From: a virus
Virus record (IMG/VR): IMGVR_UViG_3300048837_000614
Coordinates: 1-64,000 of that record
Length of the DNA: 64,000 bases
Strand: one strand, 5' to 3'
The position numbers were made by a program, and so were the translations under genes. A model generated the notes under the pieces. That model was not told the DNA's origin, ran no database searches, and saw nothing but the letters and a program-made list of their open reading frames with translations. Within the stretch, counting starts at the first letter, position 1. Every line of letters begins with the position of its first letter. This document shows, one piece after another, positions 44,701 through 51,162 of the stretch.

Positions 44701-47619
44701 GATAAAGTAAAATCTAAGTTAGTCAACAAAAAACAAGAAGATGCAAGAAACAAAGAAGCTTTCGCAGACGCTAGAATTGAAGTTAAAAACATGATACTCA
44801 AAGAGGATTGGGCTGGTTTAGAAGCATACTTAAAAGACAAACCTGGTGAGAAGTTTAATATTGAAGAATTCAAACAAAGATTTTATGAAGAGTTCAACAA
44901 AACTAAAACTAAAGGTATTGCCAAATACAAAATGGAATGGCGTATGGAAGGACAAACTCCTACACCGTTTGAGAAGTTTATTGAAAGCGTTCCTTACATT
45001 GAACAACCTGGTGTTCGTGGTGAGTTCTTAAGAACAGTTATTTCTAATTTTGAAAAAGAGATTAGTGGAATCACTTATATTAAGAGTCACTATACAACGT
45101 TAGATCCAACGATGAGAGTTGATAAACCTGTAACATACAAGTATTACAACGACCATTTAGAAGATTACAATGGTAAATGGGTACCAAGTGATTACCGTAG
45201 GGATCATCCACAAAATCAAACGATTAGAAAGAGTTATGATTACTTAAGAGCAAACGTTGATAAGACAAGAGATTTGTCACAGTATCAAGCTGGGTTTGAA
45301 GGAATGATTGCACCTTTTAGAAAAGGAAATAGTTATGACTATGAAAAACTATACTACGAATTAACTGAAGGTTATTTATCAAAGATTTACAAATTAACAA
45401 TTATTACTGATATTTCCAAAGGTTCTACAGGTATGGGTAAACTGACCGAAGAACAAGAGATTGAAGCTTCTACAGAACGTAGAAACAAAGCGTTCCAAAA
45501 AGGTTTACAAAAGAAGATTGATAAACTTGAAAATAAGATTATCGAACTTCAAAAGTTAAACACTCCTGAAGCAAATCAACAGATTTCACAAATTAGATTA
45601 CAAATCGATGATACCAAAAAAGTAGTATATCAAAAGAACAAGTATTACGACGAAGCCGAAATATCTAAATTGAGAAGAAGTGAGCCGATTTGGAAATCAG
45701 ATCAAGAAGTATTTGGAAGTTCAATCATAAGAACTACAGACAAAAAAGGTAATGTAGTTGAAGAGAATATGTTAGATTGGATGGACAGTATTAAAGACAC
45801 AGCACACCCAACCTTAAAGGTAATAGCTTTAGATGGCAACAAAGAAAATGCCATCAAACAACTCAAAGAGTTAGTTAAGATGAATAGAGAAAAAGGTTTA
45901 CACCTTGGTTTCACATTACTTCATGACATCTTAAAGACTGATGAAATGAGTTATTCTGGTTATATGTTGCCTAAACCTGTTGCTATGCTGCAGTCAAGTA
46001 TTATTAAGTTTCAAAAGTTCATGATGTTAATGAACAATGGATTCATGGTTAGAAATATCTATGATGGTATGCTAAGAAATCATCAACTGATTTTAGGTAG
46101 TGATGATATCGTGAGTGAAAACTTTAGATTTGCTAAAGAGGCAGTTAGAAGTTGGAACTTGATTTTCCAATACAAAGCATACGCTAAAGCCCATGGTTTC
46201 CAAGTGAGAGAACTTAAACACTTCTTCGAAAGCGTTAAAGACTTTGAAAGTGGTCCATATGCGTTGCATGATTTACAAAAAGTTAGCACAGACTTTCAAG
46301 CGATGCTAACATTACAAATAGATTCTCTTAAGAATTATTTGGGAAACATCATCAAAGATGAAAACCAAACAGCAACAAGACGTGCTAGTGACAACTTCAC
46401 AGACCTATCAAGAATCATGAGAAGATTACAAGCAATCGTAGATACACTAAAAAATAACCCGGCAACAAAGTCACCAGAATATATTAAAGAGTTTAAATTG
46501 CAACTGAAAGATTTCTTTGAAGTCTATCAACAGGCTGGTTTCTTTAAGCAAGTTATTATGAATGCTAATGATAAGAGAATCAAATTAGATTTTAGTAATA
46601 ATTCAGAAGATAACATCAAAAAAACTAAAGATAATCTTAACATGGTTAGACTTATCAATGAAATCGAAAAGTCTGGTATCATTTCGGATCAATACGAAAT
46701 TACAGGTAAACAAGATGTTAAAGATATCTATAGAAACATCGATAAGATGTTAGATGATGAATTGATGAATGTCGGTTTAAACGATAGAATCGATAAGATT
46801 ATGTCGCATCACCCTATCGCTATTGCAACAAACTATGTTGAACAGCATCAACGTGTCCATGGTGTCCTACTCGATATGTTCGTCAATGGTAAAACTAAAG
46901 ATAGAGCCTTGGCTGAATCTTTAGGTAGATTCTTCAACTACGGTATGAAGGGTGCTTATGAAAAATCAGCAAGTGTTTACTTCCCGTTCATGAGCTTTGC
47001 CATTAGAAACTTAGATTACTATTTGGACCTTATGGGCGACCAAAAGTATATGAGATTTATGACAAACGTAGCACAAGGTATGAATACCTGGTATGATGAT
47101 GAAGATGAAGAAAACTTTAGATTTAGTCGTTCATTTAATGACTTTACTGAAAACCAAGGCTGGATACCTTTAGGTAAGAATTATGGAATTAAAATGGGCA
47201 ACGCCATGTTTGATGCCATGAGTTTGGTTGAGGATCCATTTCAAAGTGGATACCAAAAATTAAATCCTGTTTTACAACAGGCTAATAATCTTACCAAGGG
47301 TGAAGATTTTAATCCGAAAGCATTAGCTTCCGTTACACAATATAGCCGTATGGCTAGTGCGATAGGAACAATCGCTAAAGGACAAGGCATGAATATGCCA
47401 CAGGATTTACCTGATTTAGTTCCATCTCTATTTTATAAACGTAGTGAATACACTCCGTATAAGTATAGAAGATATTCTACTGACTATAGAAATATTTATA
47501 GAAATCTATTCTTTAGTGATGGAAGTCGTAGAGTCCCAAGTAAGAATCCGTTTACTACAGCTAAGAATATTCGTTATGAAGCCTATGTTCGTGCAAGATT
47601 AAATGCGAATATAAAATAG
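32770..47619 (+). CDS. Giant 4949-residue virion protein with single-chain RNA polymerase core
   Basis: Both catalytic double-psi barrels of multisubunit RNA polymerase are visible in one chain. A beta-like motif SNGMKIIDRYSSKHG lies at about 1831-1845. Beta-prime-like motifs follow in the cellular order: GKQGKFRKEIIERRM (about 2021), IGIPRAMAESMG, VLLHRSPTQGRR (about 2085) and DFDGD at 2130-2134, which supplies the Mg-binding aspartates. The N-terminus has a Gly/Ala-rich hydrophobic stretch (about 84-150). Long charged coiled-coil regions flank the core. The C-terminal about 400 residues (LGRFFNYGMKGAYEKSASVY, then FPFMSFAIRNLDYYL) resemble large internal virion proteins. By analogy with N4 and crAss-like phages it is probably packaged and injected to transcribe early genes. 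It has its own promoter and ends at a bidirectional terminator. Confidence 0.85.
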   Translation: MAVARVDNPWVRNLTLAPSRVYATSPYRPYAGVFNNRVNVSTEQYQDNFIRALSPFSINDKNVINAIRKEYNIVDNGNYRMSSNVGFGVGAVAGVVASGVLYGSTITTLANAAIYGGMLSFNPVGWTAAAVGTVLAVAGTIMTSAELGRAIGASVGSREGSIAMSRYLANLGNSMVKRPTSTVLTVATIFATNWALNKTPLKSPIVRQGITMTAMRVVRPIADKLDDSLFGELSEVDQMSYTDLLSLQGDLADNFSGTSLVKGALAGVSGDEGKTKELIAKMYGRHEEGFDPLDFMDVREAWGIDIGTFGNGVIDILGEIVFDTDNSLNTIKNKTTTTISTSIKNQVVKKILSNENGDLFKRYFEKVETKNPDGTIKTEIKAKDTFKNEFQNKIIQRVVEKYLDDYKDPSTAKTAEERNAIFKENNEKLDHHIGDLYIYLYRKGLANIKEDSLKIVEAQKIIGEIKKEIQEGLEAHSGYMEKNVSNKTKYAKAVKTMIESQKEATKIVNQNFKNNVYNFDKAMLKEFQIHKADFDHNYITGLLKLHPAFYLYSEANNKNMRVLGYFTRPFQSAIASKPGRKVIQNVLNKIQRKYDPYKKITKVDEIMQYDNPITKEQQKEALEKLKQFDDVLKAQLNKFEEEKMRQTLGQAEIDKLLKELNDIEEFFATNKLTDAEKIKYEKFEARQKELTKKYAEAKAEAIKKMEVEDKKAYARYKKSLKTINDRYKQLIANAELVDKYMEMTKFEYVNKGVRQKMEVNKDTEQEVLDIIKELEAKKDLSGDERITLENAKFAYFLYMKEDLFKKGYQEITSNYNKVIKFIQNFETWFTENAFKLESLVLNTTIFSEVKQLQKEIRDIDAKPSKTQDELVLAEKERIKSRYEGLIKTVYANLENAEVFDKKTRDEIIKALEGDEMIELPIFYATNFFSGIKLFEQDKSFFLNNRALFDEFNKRILEDETQDLLDRLKDSIIRKSKTKFEFKQKTEFINNKELLIKKIQKILLDLNTKEDPDNPGSKLLSDENYELLKQNIEGVATSLINTNRSMQVDPTTLRKNNMYSKRFSELSQNDILDYAFRLATKNNEFLGTESKMIDNVLKNLDHSIKQLLQVVKESNNGKLNFLEGFINESIRRQMYKINSSKIINAISAKYLRVGQSKNYFLNPEVEGKKIKALSEKALKKISNKKYKFETTDKDVIKQGIAAEFLESFKGTPMYDLLIKMGFEKIINDNVSVIDKEEVKPKKVKKRGKSQEEKDFEERGLTYTRLVDGIVKDIEIKTGKVLDNEARKKISQAVAKAINDQIGLVKSEYEIKRMESAGSKKVFDDVFMNKLAESFFGKLVDVENLSSILRGNKSLPKTKIDMTKPDPESGVKGNPYRNAIINFMLNNEPTVENIMKLKLQPFGTYLNFDGKAVSLESIVQIGEENLVGAWAEKYRSDFSEKNEYGEPINDPLVFEFFRGIDVTKESNEGYERHVDASFNLPNSLRNKKGLQNLKDEDFVEVKDDFESDGTIANDFIRVFKESDYGHNFKKIAIHKGQFVFDDVIRGKTVTNDIIVIRITTTGNKSYDFYVPREIIKTYGDQKIATYKVNNNEYMRVMIEGEDEKSLAYLDNISKAIEKDFINRKMISDEFKQKFEPFSVQKEIFRLFSKQRNIGDTHELITDFVYLDPDKTDYEKLVYSLMRRLDEGKRKNLTKNKAFRDDYKKNGYYFDYTQSDPKVVVKGIKLNSGEFQSITRIFSPLGIFTGRAERSALAANARRNAIELDTNELPFLSSLFIQQNPELSQFEKGGFNARVYLKDTYLDNGSSTHNETVIMREGFARQKFIKNGVPMDLSNGMKIIDRYSSKHGVRIVSEDEWKEMFKGDDKALNSDVIMSKRTVRKRTLWNVEAELAMNGLDGTRKYIDSEMKGKTDEEKLEYLKSETKDGNLEGDHGYLYMFLTDDLSDNNGRGYKVAGDNDSSNGAKISIEEWQMFSALREITYAENGSRQPIDPNGELFDFLWKRTKTPESELRESIYGNVNATTGKQGKFRKEIIERRMPNSAYAKAISNTKLAKNEIGIPRAMAESMGIIVKIEDGSYSNTTSSSQYVLLHRSPTQGRRSFVYAKVKILDDVKGMVNKAIEVNPAFEEALNLDFDGDGVSIFSLKDATPDILKIAETAFSHSYKEKTNYSDYTLRNEYGIKHKDVDMKTEKDFDINRDKKDILNEEAKPKGYKPSFVSEDQWDNVMLNQKTLKDYSGLFKNIFDADYQDYISSKENMDWFNKTFKTEDISNVKFESFYALTTLAYDFYSQKTFDFSKHSRPGEKESFDAIYSIIKKKGGETFENHIRKLVKVLMFDITNTQKKNSKIELINKRKDISDSEKSRLSDIEVQKYLYKLREFLKEVSREEQRLGKTKPEIIKEAETKEIEGEKVKPEEELPKQFEEADNQLLRDINKILKDNGLEETTMDQLGAFKSDKLLSITGAFDQNEIKHFNLNDWNLDLKGVNQVFSFMLKMNQDIAKAAKRKMKTNDKVLEPFHKAFTTYIRQVIQSFYQDPDVLKNLYLIKIVEINGEEVPEKISFLELINVFGLKPDGKSKRSIATFKNINPAITKMDSIGVNKDVLRLDDKRLRSFYISNESAFESPKLNRLTNELFTKVHNNIRKTLNNMGLGGTPVFSPLLHNKLLFKQNVFDSMYQALMSNEEDKSILVDILRDMGDEDSINELKEIFKPFFMFQTVAQFLSGDKRTNFIKYLYQVEGIFDDTIKTVIPEKKTGALVKNLIRWNLMKTGEPYEDFGNEIKVLLNTNDDKVVDEIVEIYYQMRNGLLDKDTYGSMSQFDKMDREFKLDLLVKIHEIKNGKFVEKFGSKYGITQEDLREKTENFEIDDKVMAKFFRIYDYAFDTIEGTFDIKNRQRITSALEKEKINFGLVSNVIKNANYELSKLVANTITIQNSKGEAEDVNPYPFRSLLHPNNIEENSIILMNANKNKMAKNLTERFYRLVMKAFNKEGADSEMTKEIQKISNDLKAGNDIMSLYLFEGKDIGSFIKLLNDLINNQQTFTIPLTDRIFKYFLHFNEMSKVMGFDKKIMPGTIDAYYRDIKGSNVVDSEGNIKMNNIYRIMFFDYVYGEGMQINARNNTPEFQEAFNNLVSYFDKNPNMNTFGLHPHAFVETFFGKMLFEQRVESEKHTIKEDPKPIQEKLIEYYKDRIKELEVLSKNRDSTSNEYLKAMEEATEKGETLDLSQITIDPVKQQEILDAYKKYLSVELLEEKIVDDKVSNVFDTFEWSKYIGQEGVEFNTKNLFNIYAQLIGKKEFPQEEIVKLTEELSQEIIRDNTNANFKFKGNKKIHTALIDAQLNLKVMDLIVREFEKNEGRYKDYQELKTLINDFKDPSKKKNFAIIDSENLVSGNDYNRIYEISYITFDDNGKPLYHQHYLKYDIDKRTENWLKKMGYSDKEIQIIKDNMKNIADPDYNKKIYEQVFADLKGKNLIGQSVKSQGDTPGDIGKLNYEYQQILKNDVRKTIKKHNEKEQEFLDNIKESSMKDLMKNVDSTELNSTAQADMMMKVLIDIVKEDLNEKILPQGVEKIDNEQFNTHISKTSELMRVFIEENNQDILKLRMEEILEIDEMPKEVFDAILKKFEDKFNELKGENNDGVLVMKWPRIVKTEDGVRVEFLEVDEKEIVGKNEEFLVKKVRFDSDDVRANYLFRSRAFYEIIKEVKDMIIIRGIPHEHLGKTVQRTITLNQYEMLNRKIVRLQGKLDDKNLKVKKHLDDATKFMMEGNEVEYLVSMNKAIKEYEKTNSKMDAFTDIDLETDSNKVDLFLKEQVEKNTGQMANIPMWRVEQHFADMISKFYKDTLASKRTIEEKEQDYKYIAKIEDIITALEYEDMNTLDFKRFADIVGLNEYGDFGREIHTQLMETYEDYKKNGIPFFYAGSDKPYSTLEYKEDGENLFKKMAFYAILNPRSDDKKTLGSFLKMIISEEGVREYKRYDIDETKQTEIDKVKSKLVNKKQEDARNKEAFADARIEVKNMILKEDWAGLEAYLKDKPGEKFNIEEFKQRFYEEFNKTKTKGIAKYKMEWRMEGQTPTPFEKFIESVPYIEQPGVRGEFLRTVISNFEKEISGITYIKSHYTTLDPTMRVDKPVTYKYYNDHLEDYNGKWVPSDYRRDHPQNQTIRKSYDYLRANVDKTRDLSQYQAGFEGMIAPFRKGNSYDYEKLYYELTEGYLSKIYKLTIITDISKGSTGMGKLTEEQEIEASTERRNKAFQKGLQKKIDKLENKIIELQKLNTPEANQQISQIRLQIDDTKKVVYQKNKYYDEAEISKLRRSEPIWKSDQEVFGSSIIRTTDKKGNVVEENMLDWMDSIKDTAHPTLKVIALDGNKENAIKQLKELVKMNREKGLHLGFTLLHDILKTDEMSYSGYMLPKPVAMLQSSIIKFQKFMMLMNNGFMVRNIYDGMLRNHQLILGSDDIVSENFRFAKEAVRSWNLIFQYKAYAKAHGFQVRELKHFFESVKDFESGPYALHDLQKVSTDFQAMLTLQIDSLKNYLGNIIKDENQTATRRASDNFTDLSRIMRRLQAIVDTLKNNPATKSPEYIKEFKLQLKDFFEVYQQAGFFKQVIMNANDKRIKLDFSNNSEDNIKKTKDNLNMVRLINEIEKSGIISDQYEITGKQDVKDIYRNIDKMLDDELMNVGLNDRIDKIMSHHPIAIATNYVEQHQRVHGVLLDMFVNGKTKDRALAESLGRFFNYGMKGAYEKSASVYFPFMSFAIRNLDYYLDLMGDQKYMRFMTNVAQGMNTWYDDEDEENFRFSRSFNDFTENQGWIPLGKNYGIKMGNAMFDAMSLVEDPFQSGYQKLNPVLQQANNLTKGEDFNPKALASVTQYSRMASAIGTIAKGQGMNMPQDLPDLVPSLFYKRSEYTPYKYRRYSTDYRNIYRNLFFSDGSRRVPSKNPFTTAKNIRYEAYVRARLNANIK

Positions 47620-47684
47620 CCGTTTTAAAGAGTTTTAAGTCTAACGTGAACACCTATAAGGGTTATACAATAAAAATTGAATAC

Positions 47685-47735
47685 AGGCTAAAATTAGCCT
47701 AAAAAAAAGGGTAATGCCGTTAAGCACTACCCTTT
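47685..47735. terminator. Bidirectional terminator between convergent gene blocks
   Basis: A stem of AAAGGGTA (47706-47713) with TACCCTTT (47728-47735), extended by TGC/GCA inside, is flanked by A8 on the left and TTTATTTATT on the right. It can therefore stop both the giant plus-strand gene and the minus-strand operon. A second hairpin AGGCTA/TAGCCT (47685-47700) sits just left of it. Confidence 0.85.
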
Positions 47736-47737
47736 AT

Positions 47738-47938
47738 TTATTCACCTTGATTACAGTGGTAACGAATGTTAGTTCTAACTTCGTTATATTTAGTTGAAGT
47801 AACGATTACAGAATCTCCTTCTCTTTCGTTAAGAATGATAACTGCATTATCATCTATACCTGGATAAACTTGAGAAATCTTCTCAATATTTACAAGAACT
47901 CTTTTTCCTTCTTCAACAACCTCAATGAACTTTGTCAT
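47738..47938 (-). CDS. Small protein of unknown function (last gene of the minus operon)
   Basis: This 66-residue, beta-rich protein (FIEVVEEGKRVLVNIEKISQ, then AVIILNEREGDSVIV) has the look of the small FlbD-like or single-sheet proteins common in Firmicutes phages. Its start overlaps the preceding stop by four bases (ATGA), behind AGGAG. No function is known. Confidence 0.7.
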   Translation of the reverse strand: MTKFIEVVEEGKRVLVNIEKISQVYPGIDDNAVIILNEREGDSVIVTSTKYNEVRTNIRYHCNQGE

Positions 47939-48141
47939 TTGTTTTCTCCTGTCTTATTTGTATAACATTCTTTTTTACAGTCTGCTATCATCGCTTTAAA
48001 ATCTCTTCTTGTTAATCTTGTTTCGCCACCTGCAAAGAAACCGTTATATTGATGAACTCTATACTCTTTTTTTACGTGGTCTATCGTAAGATAATCGTTA
48101 GCACCATACATATTAGCTTTTGTTTTAAATACTTGTATCAT
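47935..48141 (-). CDS. Small orphan protein
   Basis: This 68-residue protein sits behind GAGGTGG. It contains YRVHQYNGFFAGGETRLTRR and two Cys near the C-terminus. It is coupled to the genes on both sides. No family is recognised; it belongs to the block of short, probably host-takeover or accessory genes. Confidence 0.65.
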   Translation of the reverse strand: MIQVFKTKANMYGANDYLTIDHVKKEYRVHQYNGFFAGGETRLTRRDFKAMIADCKKECYTNKTGENK

Positions 48142-48403
48142 CTGATTCCACCTCTTCCACTAAATCTAATTCAACTAAATCTTCAATATCTTCTGGGTTT
48201 AATTCTTCAGGTAGAGAACCATGTGCTGAATATTGAATTACTCTTTTTCCATATTCACATTCTTCCAAAGGGATTATTATTTCATATTGGCTTGTTGACT
48301 TAAGGTATTGTTCGTGGTAAAACCTTTCATCTGGCATATAGTGTTTATAACCACACTTCTTCATTTGTTTCTTTGTTGCTTTTTCTTTTAATTTGTATAT
48401 CAT
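48125..48403 (-). CDS. Small acidic orphan protein
   Basis: About 92 residues. The frame is open further upstream, but ATG 48403 has an excellent ribosome site (GGGAGG, six bases away) and lies just past the previous stop, so the shorter form (MIYKLKEKATKK) is preferred. The C-terminal third is strongly acidic (ELNPEDIEDLVELDLVEEVE). Function unknown. Confidence 0.7.
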   Translation of the reverse strand: MIYKLKEKATKKQMKKCGYKHYMPDERFYHEQYLKSTSQYEIIIPLEECEYGKRVIQYSAHGSLPEELNPEDIEDLVELDLVEEVESDDTSI

Positions 48404-48404
48404 A

Positions 48405-48788
48405 TTAGTCCTCCCAAGTAGTCCAATAACTATCACCATTTCCATCATCATATAATTCAAGATATTCTTCTTGAGTCATATGTCCATGTAAGCAATCATC
48501 TGAACAATAATACTCTTCTCCACTGTTGATGCAATAGCCTTCTGACATTTCTTTTCCACAATGAGAACAAATTCTTTTTTCTTCTAAATCTGTCTCAATT
48601 AATTTAATTACGTGTGAACTTCTAAATATACATGAGCAACATATGTTATTATCGTCTACCAAGTGATACAGTTTATCTTGATAAAAATAACCATTTCCTT
48701 TAACAAGAGTTCCTCTTATTTTTTCTTTATCAAAAAGCGTTATTTCTACTTTTTTTCTTAAATATTTTTCTAACAAATCTCTTTTCAT
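48405..48788 (-). CDS. Zinc-ribbon protein of a Firmicutes-phage family
   Basis: About 127 residues. The N-terminal part (VEITLFDKEKIRGTLVKGNG) looks like a small Sm/SH3-type barrel. The C-terminus has a Cys motif (CSHCGKEMSEGYCI, then YYCSDDCLH) followed by EEYLELYDDGNGDSYWTTWE, a pattern I associate with short phage zinc proteins of Firmicutes phages. Nucleic-acid or protein binding is likely, but the role is unknown. GAGGGAT precedes the ATG. Confidence 0.7.
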   Translation of the reverse strand: MKRDLLEKYLRKKVEITLFDKEKIRGTLVKGNGYFYQDKLYHLVDDNNICCSCIFRSSHVIKLIETDLEEKRICSHCGKEMSEGYCINSGEEYYCSDDCLHGHMTQEEYLELYDDGNGDSYWTTWED

Positions 48789-48790
48789 TC

Positions 48791-48961
48791 TTATCCCTCT
48801 ATTCTTATATCGGTTATCATGTAACCTAAATATTCTAATTCATCAATTAAATCATAAAAATCGTCCGTACCGATTTCCTCAAAGACTGTAGGGTATTCTT
48901 CTTTTGTGATTGTGTTTACTATTGTGAAAAAACCCTTAACTGTTCTGTTTTTTAGAAACAT
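48791..48961 (-). CDS. Short 56-residue orphan protein
   Basis: This short open frame (MFLKNRTVKGFFTIVNTITK, then EEYPTVFEEIGTDDFYDLID) fills an otherwise empty 147-base gap on the coding strand. It overlaps the upstream gene by 26 bases. Its composition matches the neighbours: acidic C-terminal helix, no rare features. The ribosome site is weak (ATGGAA), so coupling to the upstream gene is likely. Confidence 0.55.
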   Translation of the reverse strand: MFLKNRTVKGFFTIVNTITKEEYPTVFEEIGTDDFYDLIDELEYLGYMITDIRIEG

Positions 48962-49286
48962 TTCCATTTTTACAAATACTTTTAACTAAATGGTTATAGC
49001 GAATCGATCTTGCTTGTTTAATCATTAAGTCGAGCTTTCTCTCTATGAAGTTAAAGTTTGTGGTTCTACGGACAACTTTAGTTTTAACTTCTGAATTGTA
49101 GTGGTCGCTAATGCGATACTTTATTCTAATGTGATTATCTTGAGCCATTGTCATTACAGTCATGTAAATACTGTTAGATGAATTTGATTTAGATAATTTA
49201 AACCTCACATCATTATACTTTGGGTTATTTCTTTTTGAGTTAATTAGTCCTTCAATTCTTTTGTATAACTGTTCTTGTATAATCAT
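48936..49286 (-). CDS. Basic orphan protein
   Basis: This 116-residue, Lys/Arg/Asn-rich protein sits behind GAGGAAG. Beta strands are suggested by SIYMTVMTMAQDNHIRIKYR, with a C-terminal helical part. No family is recognised. Its start overlaps the previous stop. Confidence 0.65.
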   Translation of the reverse strand: MIIQEQLYKRIEGLINSKRNNPKYNDVRFKLSKSNSSNSIYMTVMTMAQDNHIRIKYRISDHYNSEVKTKVVRRTTNFNFIERKLDLMIKQARSIRYNHLVKSICKNGNVSKKQNS

Positions 49287-49546
49287 ATCTTCTTCCTCAG
49301 TTCATAGTTTTTAACTTCGTTGTCCAAAACGGCTTGTATTCCATAAAACATCATATTAGGCAAGTCTTCTGAATAGATATTGTCGTTATTTGCGAATTGC
49401 CATTTATGTAGTAATGCTCTGTAATATATTTCATTTAAGTGTATTTGATAATCTTCAACTTTTTGTTTGGATAATAAAATTTCTCTTCTTTCAAATAAAA
49501 TACATTCTTGAAGTTGTTTTGTTGTTTTAATATCTGTTATAGGCAT
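49283..49546 (-). CDS. Helical orphan protein
   Basis: About 87 residues. A longer frame begins at 49600, but the ribosome site AAGGAAAGAGAG lies inside it, so ATG 49546 (MPITDIKTTK) is preferred. The sequence is helical (ECILFERREILLSKQKVEDY). It is the first gene after the only real gap in the small-gene block. Confidence 0.65.
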   Translation of the reverse strand: MPITDIKTTKQLQECILFERREILLSKQKVEDYQIHLNEIYYRALLHKWQFANNDNIYSEDLPNMMFYGIQAVLDNEVKNYELRKKI

Positions 49547-49566
49547 TTTTTTCTCTCTTTCCTTAT

Positions 49567-49611
49567 ACGACATATTTGTCTTACATAATATATATTTCAT
49601 ATATATTTATT
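49567..49611 (-). promoter_or_regulatory. Possible minus-strand promoter after the internal terminator
   Basis: This AT-rich stretch reads ATGAAATATATATTATG on the minus strand, between the terminator at 49612-49648 and the gene ending at 49283. TATATT could be a -10, but neither the -35 nor the TGn pattern is present, so this is weak. Confidence 0.25.
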
Positions 49612-49648
49612 AAAAGGGAAATAACTTGGTAGTTATTTTCCCTTTTTT
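49612..49648 (-). terminator. Internal terminator within the minus-strand small-gene block
   Basis: AAAAGGGAAATAACT and AGTTATTTTCCCTTTT form a long stem with one bulged base, flanked by T runs on both sides. Read on the minus strand it lies 5 bases after the stop at 49654. Confidence 0.8.
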
Positions 49649-49653
49649 AGTAA

Positions 49654-49833
49654 CTACTCTTCTTCTGTATTAACTGCTTCGTAAATCATTTCACAACAAT
49701 CTTGATAATCTTTTTCAGATGTGTTTTGACTAAGTTGCCAAAGAGCTTCAAGTGCATAACTTTTTAATTCTTCTTTTGACATATTGTGATATTCATTTGC
49801 AATATGATCGTATAATCTTTTTTTAATTTCCAC
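49654..49833 (-). CDS. Small acidic helical orphan protein
   Basis: About 59 residues starting at GTG 49833 behind GGAGAAGGTG and overlapping the upstream stop. Longer in-frame starts would run deep into the upstream gene. It has a helical sequence (NEYHNMSKEELKSYALEALW) ending in EEE. No family is recognised. Confidence 0.6.
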   Translation of the reverse strand: MEIKKRLYDHIANEYHNMSKEELKSYALEALWQLSQNTSEKDYQDCCEMIYEAVNTEEE

Positions 49834-50098
49834 TTTGCACCTTCTCCATTTTTTCAAAATAATAAGTCTTATCCGATAATTTAAAATACTTTTCATTGTA
49901 GTTTCTTATAAATGTTTTAGTAATTGAAATCTTAAAATCTTTTTCTACGATTGCATTTTCAATTTCAGTATTGCAAAAGCCATAGAAACGTAAATCTCCA
50001 AACTTACCTTTTAATGGTATTTTTTTATGTAAAACCTTGTCCGAAATTTCTTTTTTTGTGAGCCATTCTCTGTTAAATTGATACCTTTTCTGTTCCAT
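49823..50098 (-). CDS. Basic orphan protein
   Basis: This 91-residue, Lys-rich protein (EWLTKKEISDKVLHKKIPLK) overlaps its upstream neighbour by 26 bases and has only a weak ribosome site, so it probably depends on coupling. No recognised domain. Confidence 0.6.
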   Translation of the reverse strand: MEQKRYQFNREWLTKKEISDKVLHKKIPLKGKFGDLRFYGFCNTEIENAIVEKDFKISITKTFIRNYNEKYFKLSDKTYYFEKMEKVQSGN

Positions 50099-50438
50099 TT
50101 TCTTCTACCATGGGTATGCTGTTTTTATACAGTCCCCAACCTTCGTTTATTTTTGTGTTGTCCATATTTAAATAATATCCTGTTTCGTCCATAAAATAGT
50201 AGTTCAAATGTTCTTCAACAAAGTCTGATTTATGCCCCCAATCTTTAGATTCTGGGTAATCAGCACACATTTCGTTTATTTTTTCTTCGCTATAATCGAA
50301 ACCTAAAATACTATAATCTTCTTTTTTAGCTCTTTCTACTGCTTTATATAGTGCTTCAATTTCTGATTCTGCTTCAACTTCAAACGGAAATAAAATATAT
50401 CCAGCACCAGGCCATAAACATACTGTGAATTTTTCCAT
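50073..50438 (-). CDS. Orphan protein with an N-terminal alpha/beta domain
   Basis: This 121-residue protein sits behind AAGGAGTGG. The start KFTVCLWPGAGYILFPFEVE followed by SEIEALYKAVERA is a beta-beta-alpha pattern common to small phage proteins annotated only as hypothetical. It contains many acidic and aromatic residues. Function unknown. Confidence 0.65.
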   Translation of the reverse strand: MEKFTVCLWPGAGYILFPFEVEAESEIEALYKAVERAKKEDYSILGFDYSEEKINEMCADYPESKDWGHKSDFVEEHLNYYFMDETGYYLNMDNTKINEGWGLYKNSIPMVEENGTEKVSI

Positions 50439-50439
50439 A

Positions 50440-50673
50440 TTACCACTCCTTAAGATATTCTAATAATTCTTTTATCTTTTCTTCTTCTTGTTCAAAAAGA
50501 ATAGGCTCTTCATTTCCCATAATGAATGTTATAAACATAAAATCTTTTCCTATTTTTTCTTCCTCTATGAAGTTTGAAATTACATCTGTGTCCATTATAG
50601 TTGTACAGTTATAGACATTAAATGTCCATCTCATAGAAACTAACTGTAAAATTAACTTTTCAAATAGACTCAT
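50440..50673 (-). CDS. Small acidic orphan protein
   Basis: This 77-residue protein overlaps the upstream stop by one base, with AAGGAAG upstream. A hydrophobic N-terminal helix and a Glu-rich C-terminus (EQEEEKIKELLEYLKEW) are visible. No family is recognised. Confidence 0.6.
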   Translation of the reverse strand: MSLFEKLILQLVSMRWTFNVYNCTTIMDTDVISNFIEEEKIGKDFMFITFIMGNEEPILFEQEEEKIKELLEYLKEW

Positions 50674-51161
50674 TATTTTACTTCCTTTTCTGGATAAAAC
50701 TTATCACCACAACCGTTATTGTCCACCTCTTCCCAAAAGCCGTCTAAGACGCTTAATTTTTTGTTAAGACACTTTACTTCATACTCAACAAAACCGTTGC
50801 TATACGTGATTTTTCGTGCCTTTCCTGCTGAGTATTGGTCGTATTCGTGTGCGTAATATTCACCATTAACAAAATTTCCTTTTTTTGCTGTGACTAATTG
50901 GATGTTTCTAATTTCTTTTTCTGTTTTTTCAATAATGGGTCTTTCTTCTTTTTTAACAGCTTCCAATAACTTCTTTTCTGTTAGTATTTTTTTATAGTGT
51001 TCTAAAATTTCTTTTGGTTTAGCAGCTTGGAAAACCTTTTTAATTACTGACTCTGGGATTTCATAGAAAGCATTTGATATTATAGGTATAATTGTTTCCT
51101 TATCTTCTTGTCCTTCTTTTTTAAACTTGTAAACTTCCTCATAATAAATGTATAATTTCAT
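50673..51161 (-). CDS. Orphan protein, two-part charged sequence
   Basis: This 162-residue protein sits behind GGGGAG. A helical Lys/Glu N-terminal half is followed by a C-terminal compact beta part (about 100-155, FVNGEYYAHEYDQYSAGKAR, FVEYEVKCLN). No family is recognised. Confidence 0.65.
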   Translation of the reverse strand: MKLYIYYEEVYKFKKEGQEDKETIIPIISNAFYEIPESVIKKVFQAAKPKEILEHYKKILTEKKLLEAVKKEERPIIEKTEKEIRNIQLVTAKKGNFVNGEYYAHEYDQYSAGKARKITYSNGFVEYEVKCLNKKLSVLDGFWEEVDNNGCGDKFYPEKEVK

Positions 51162-51162
51162 T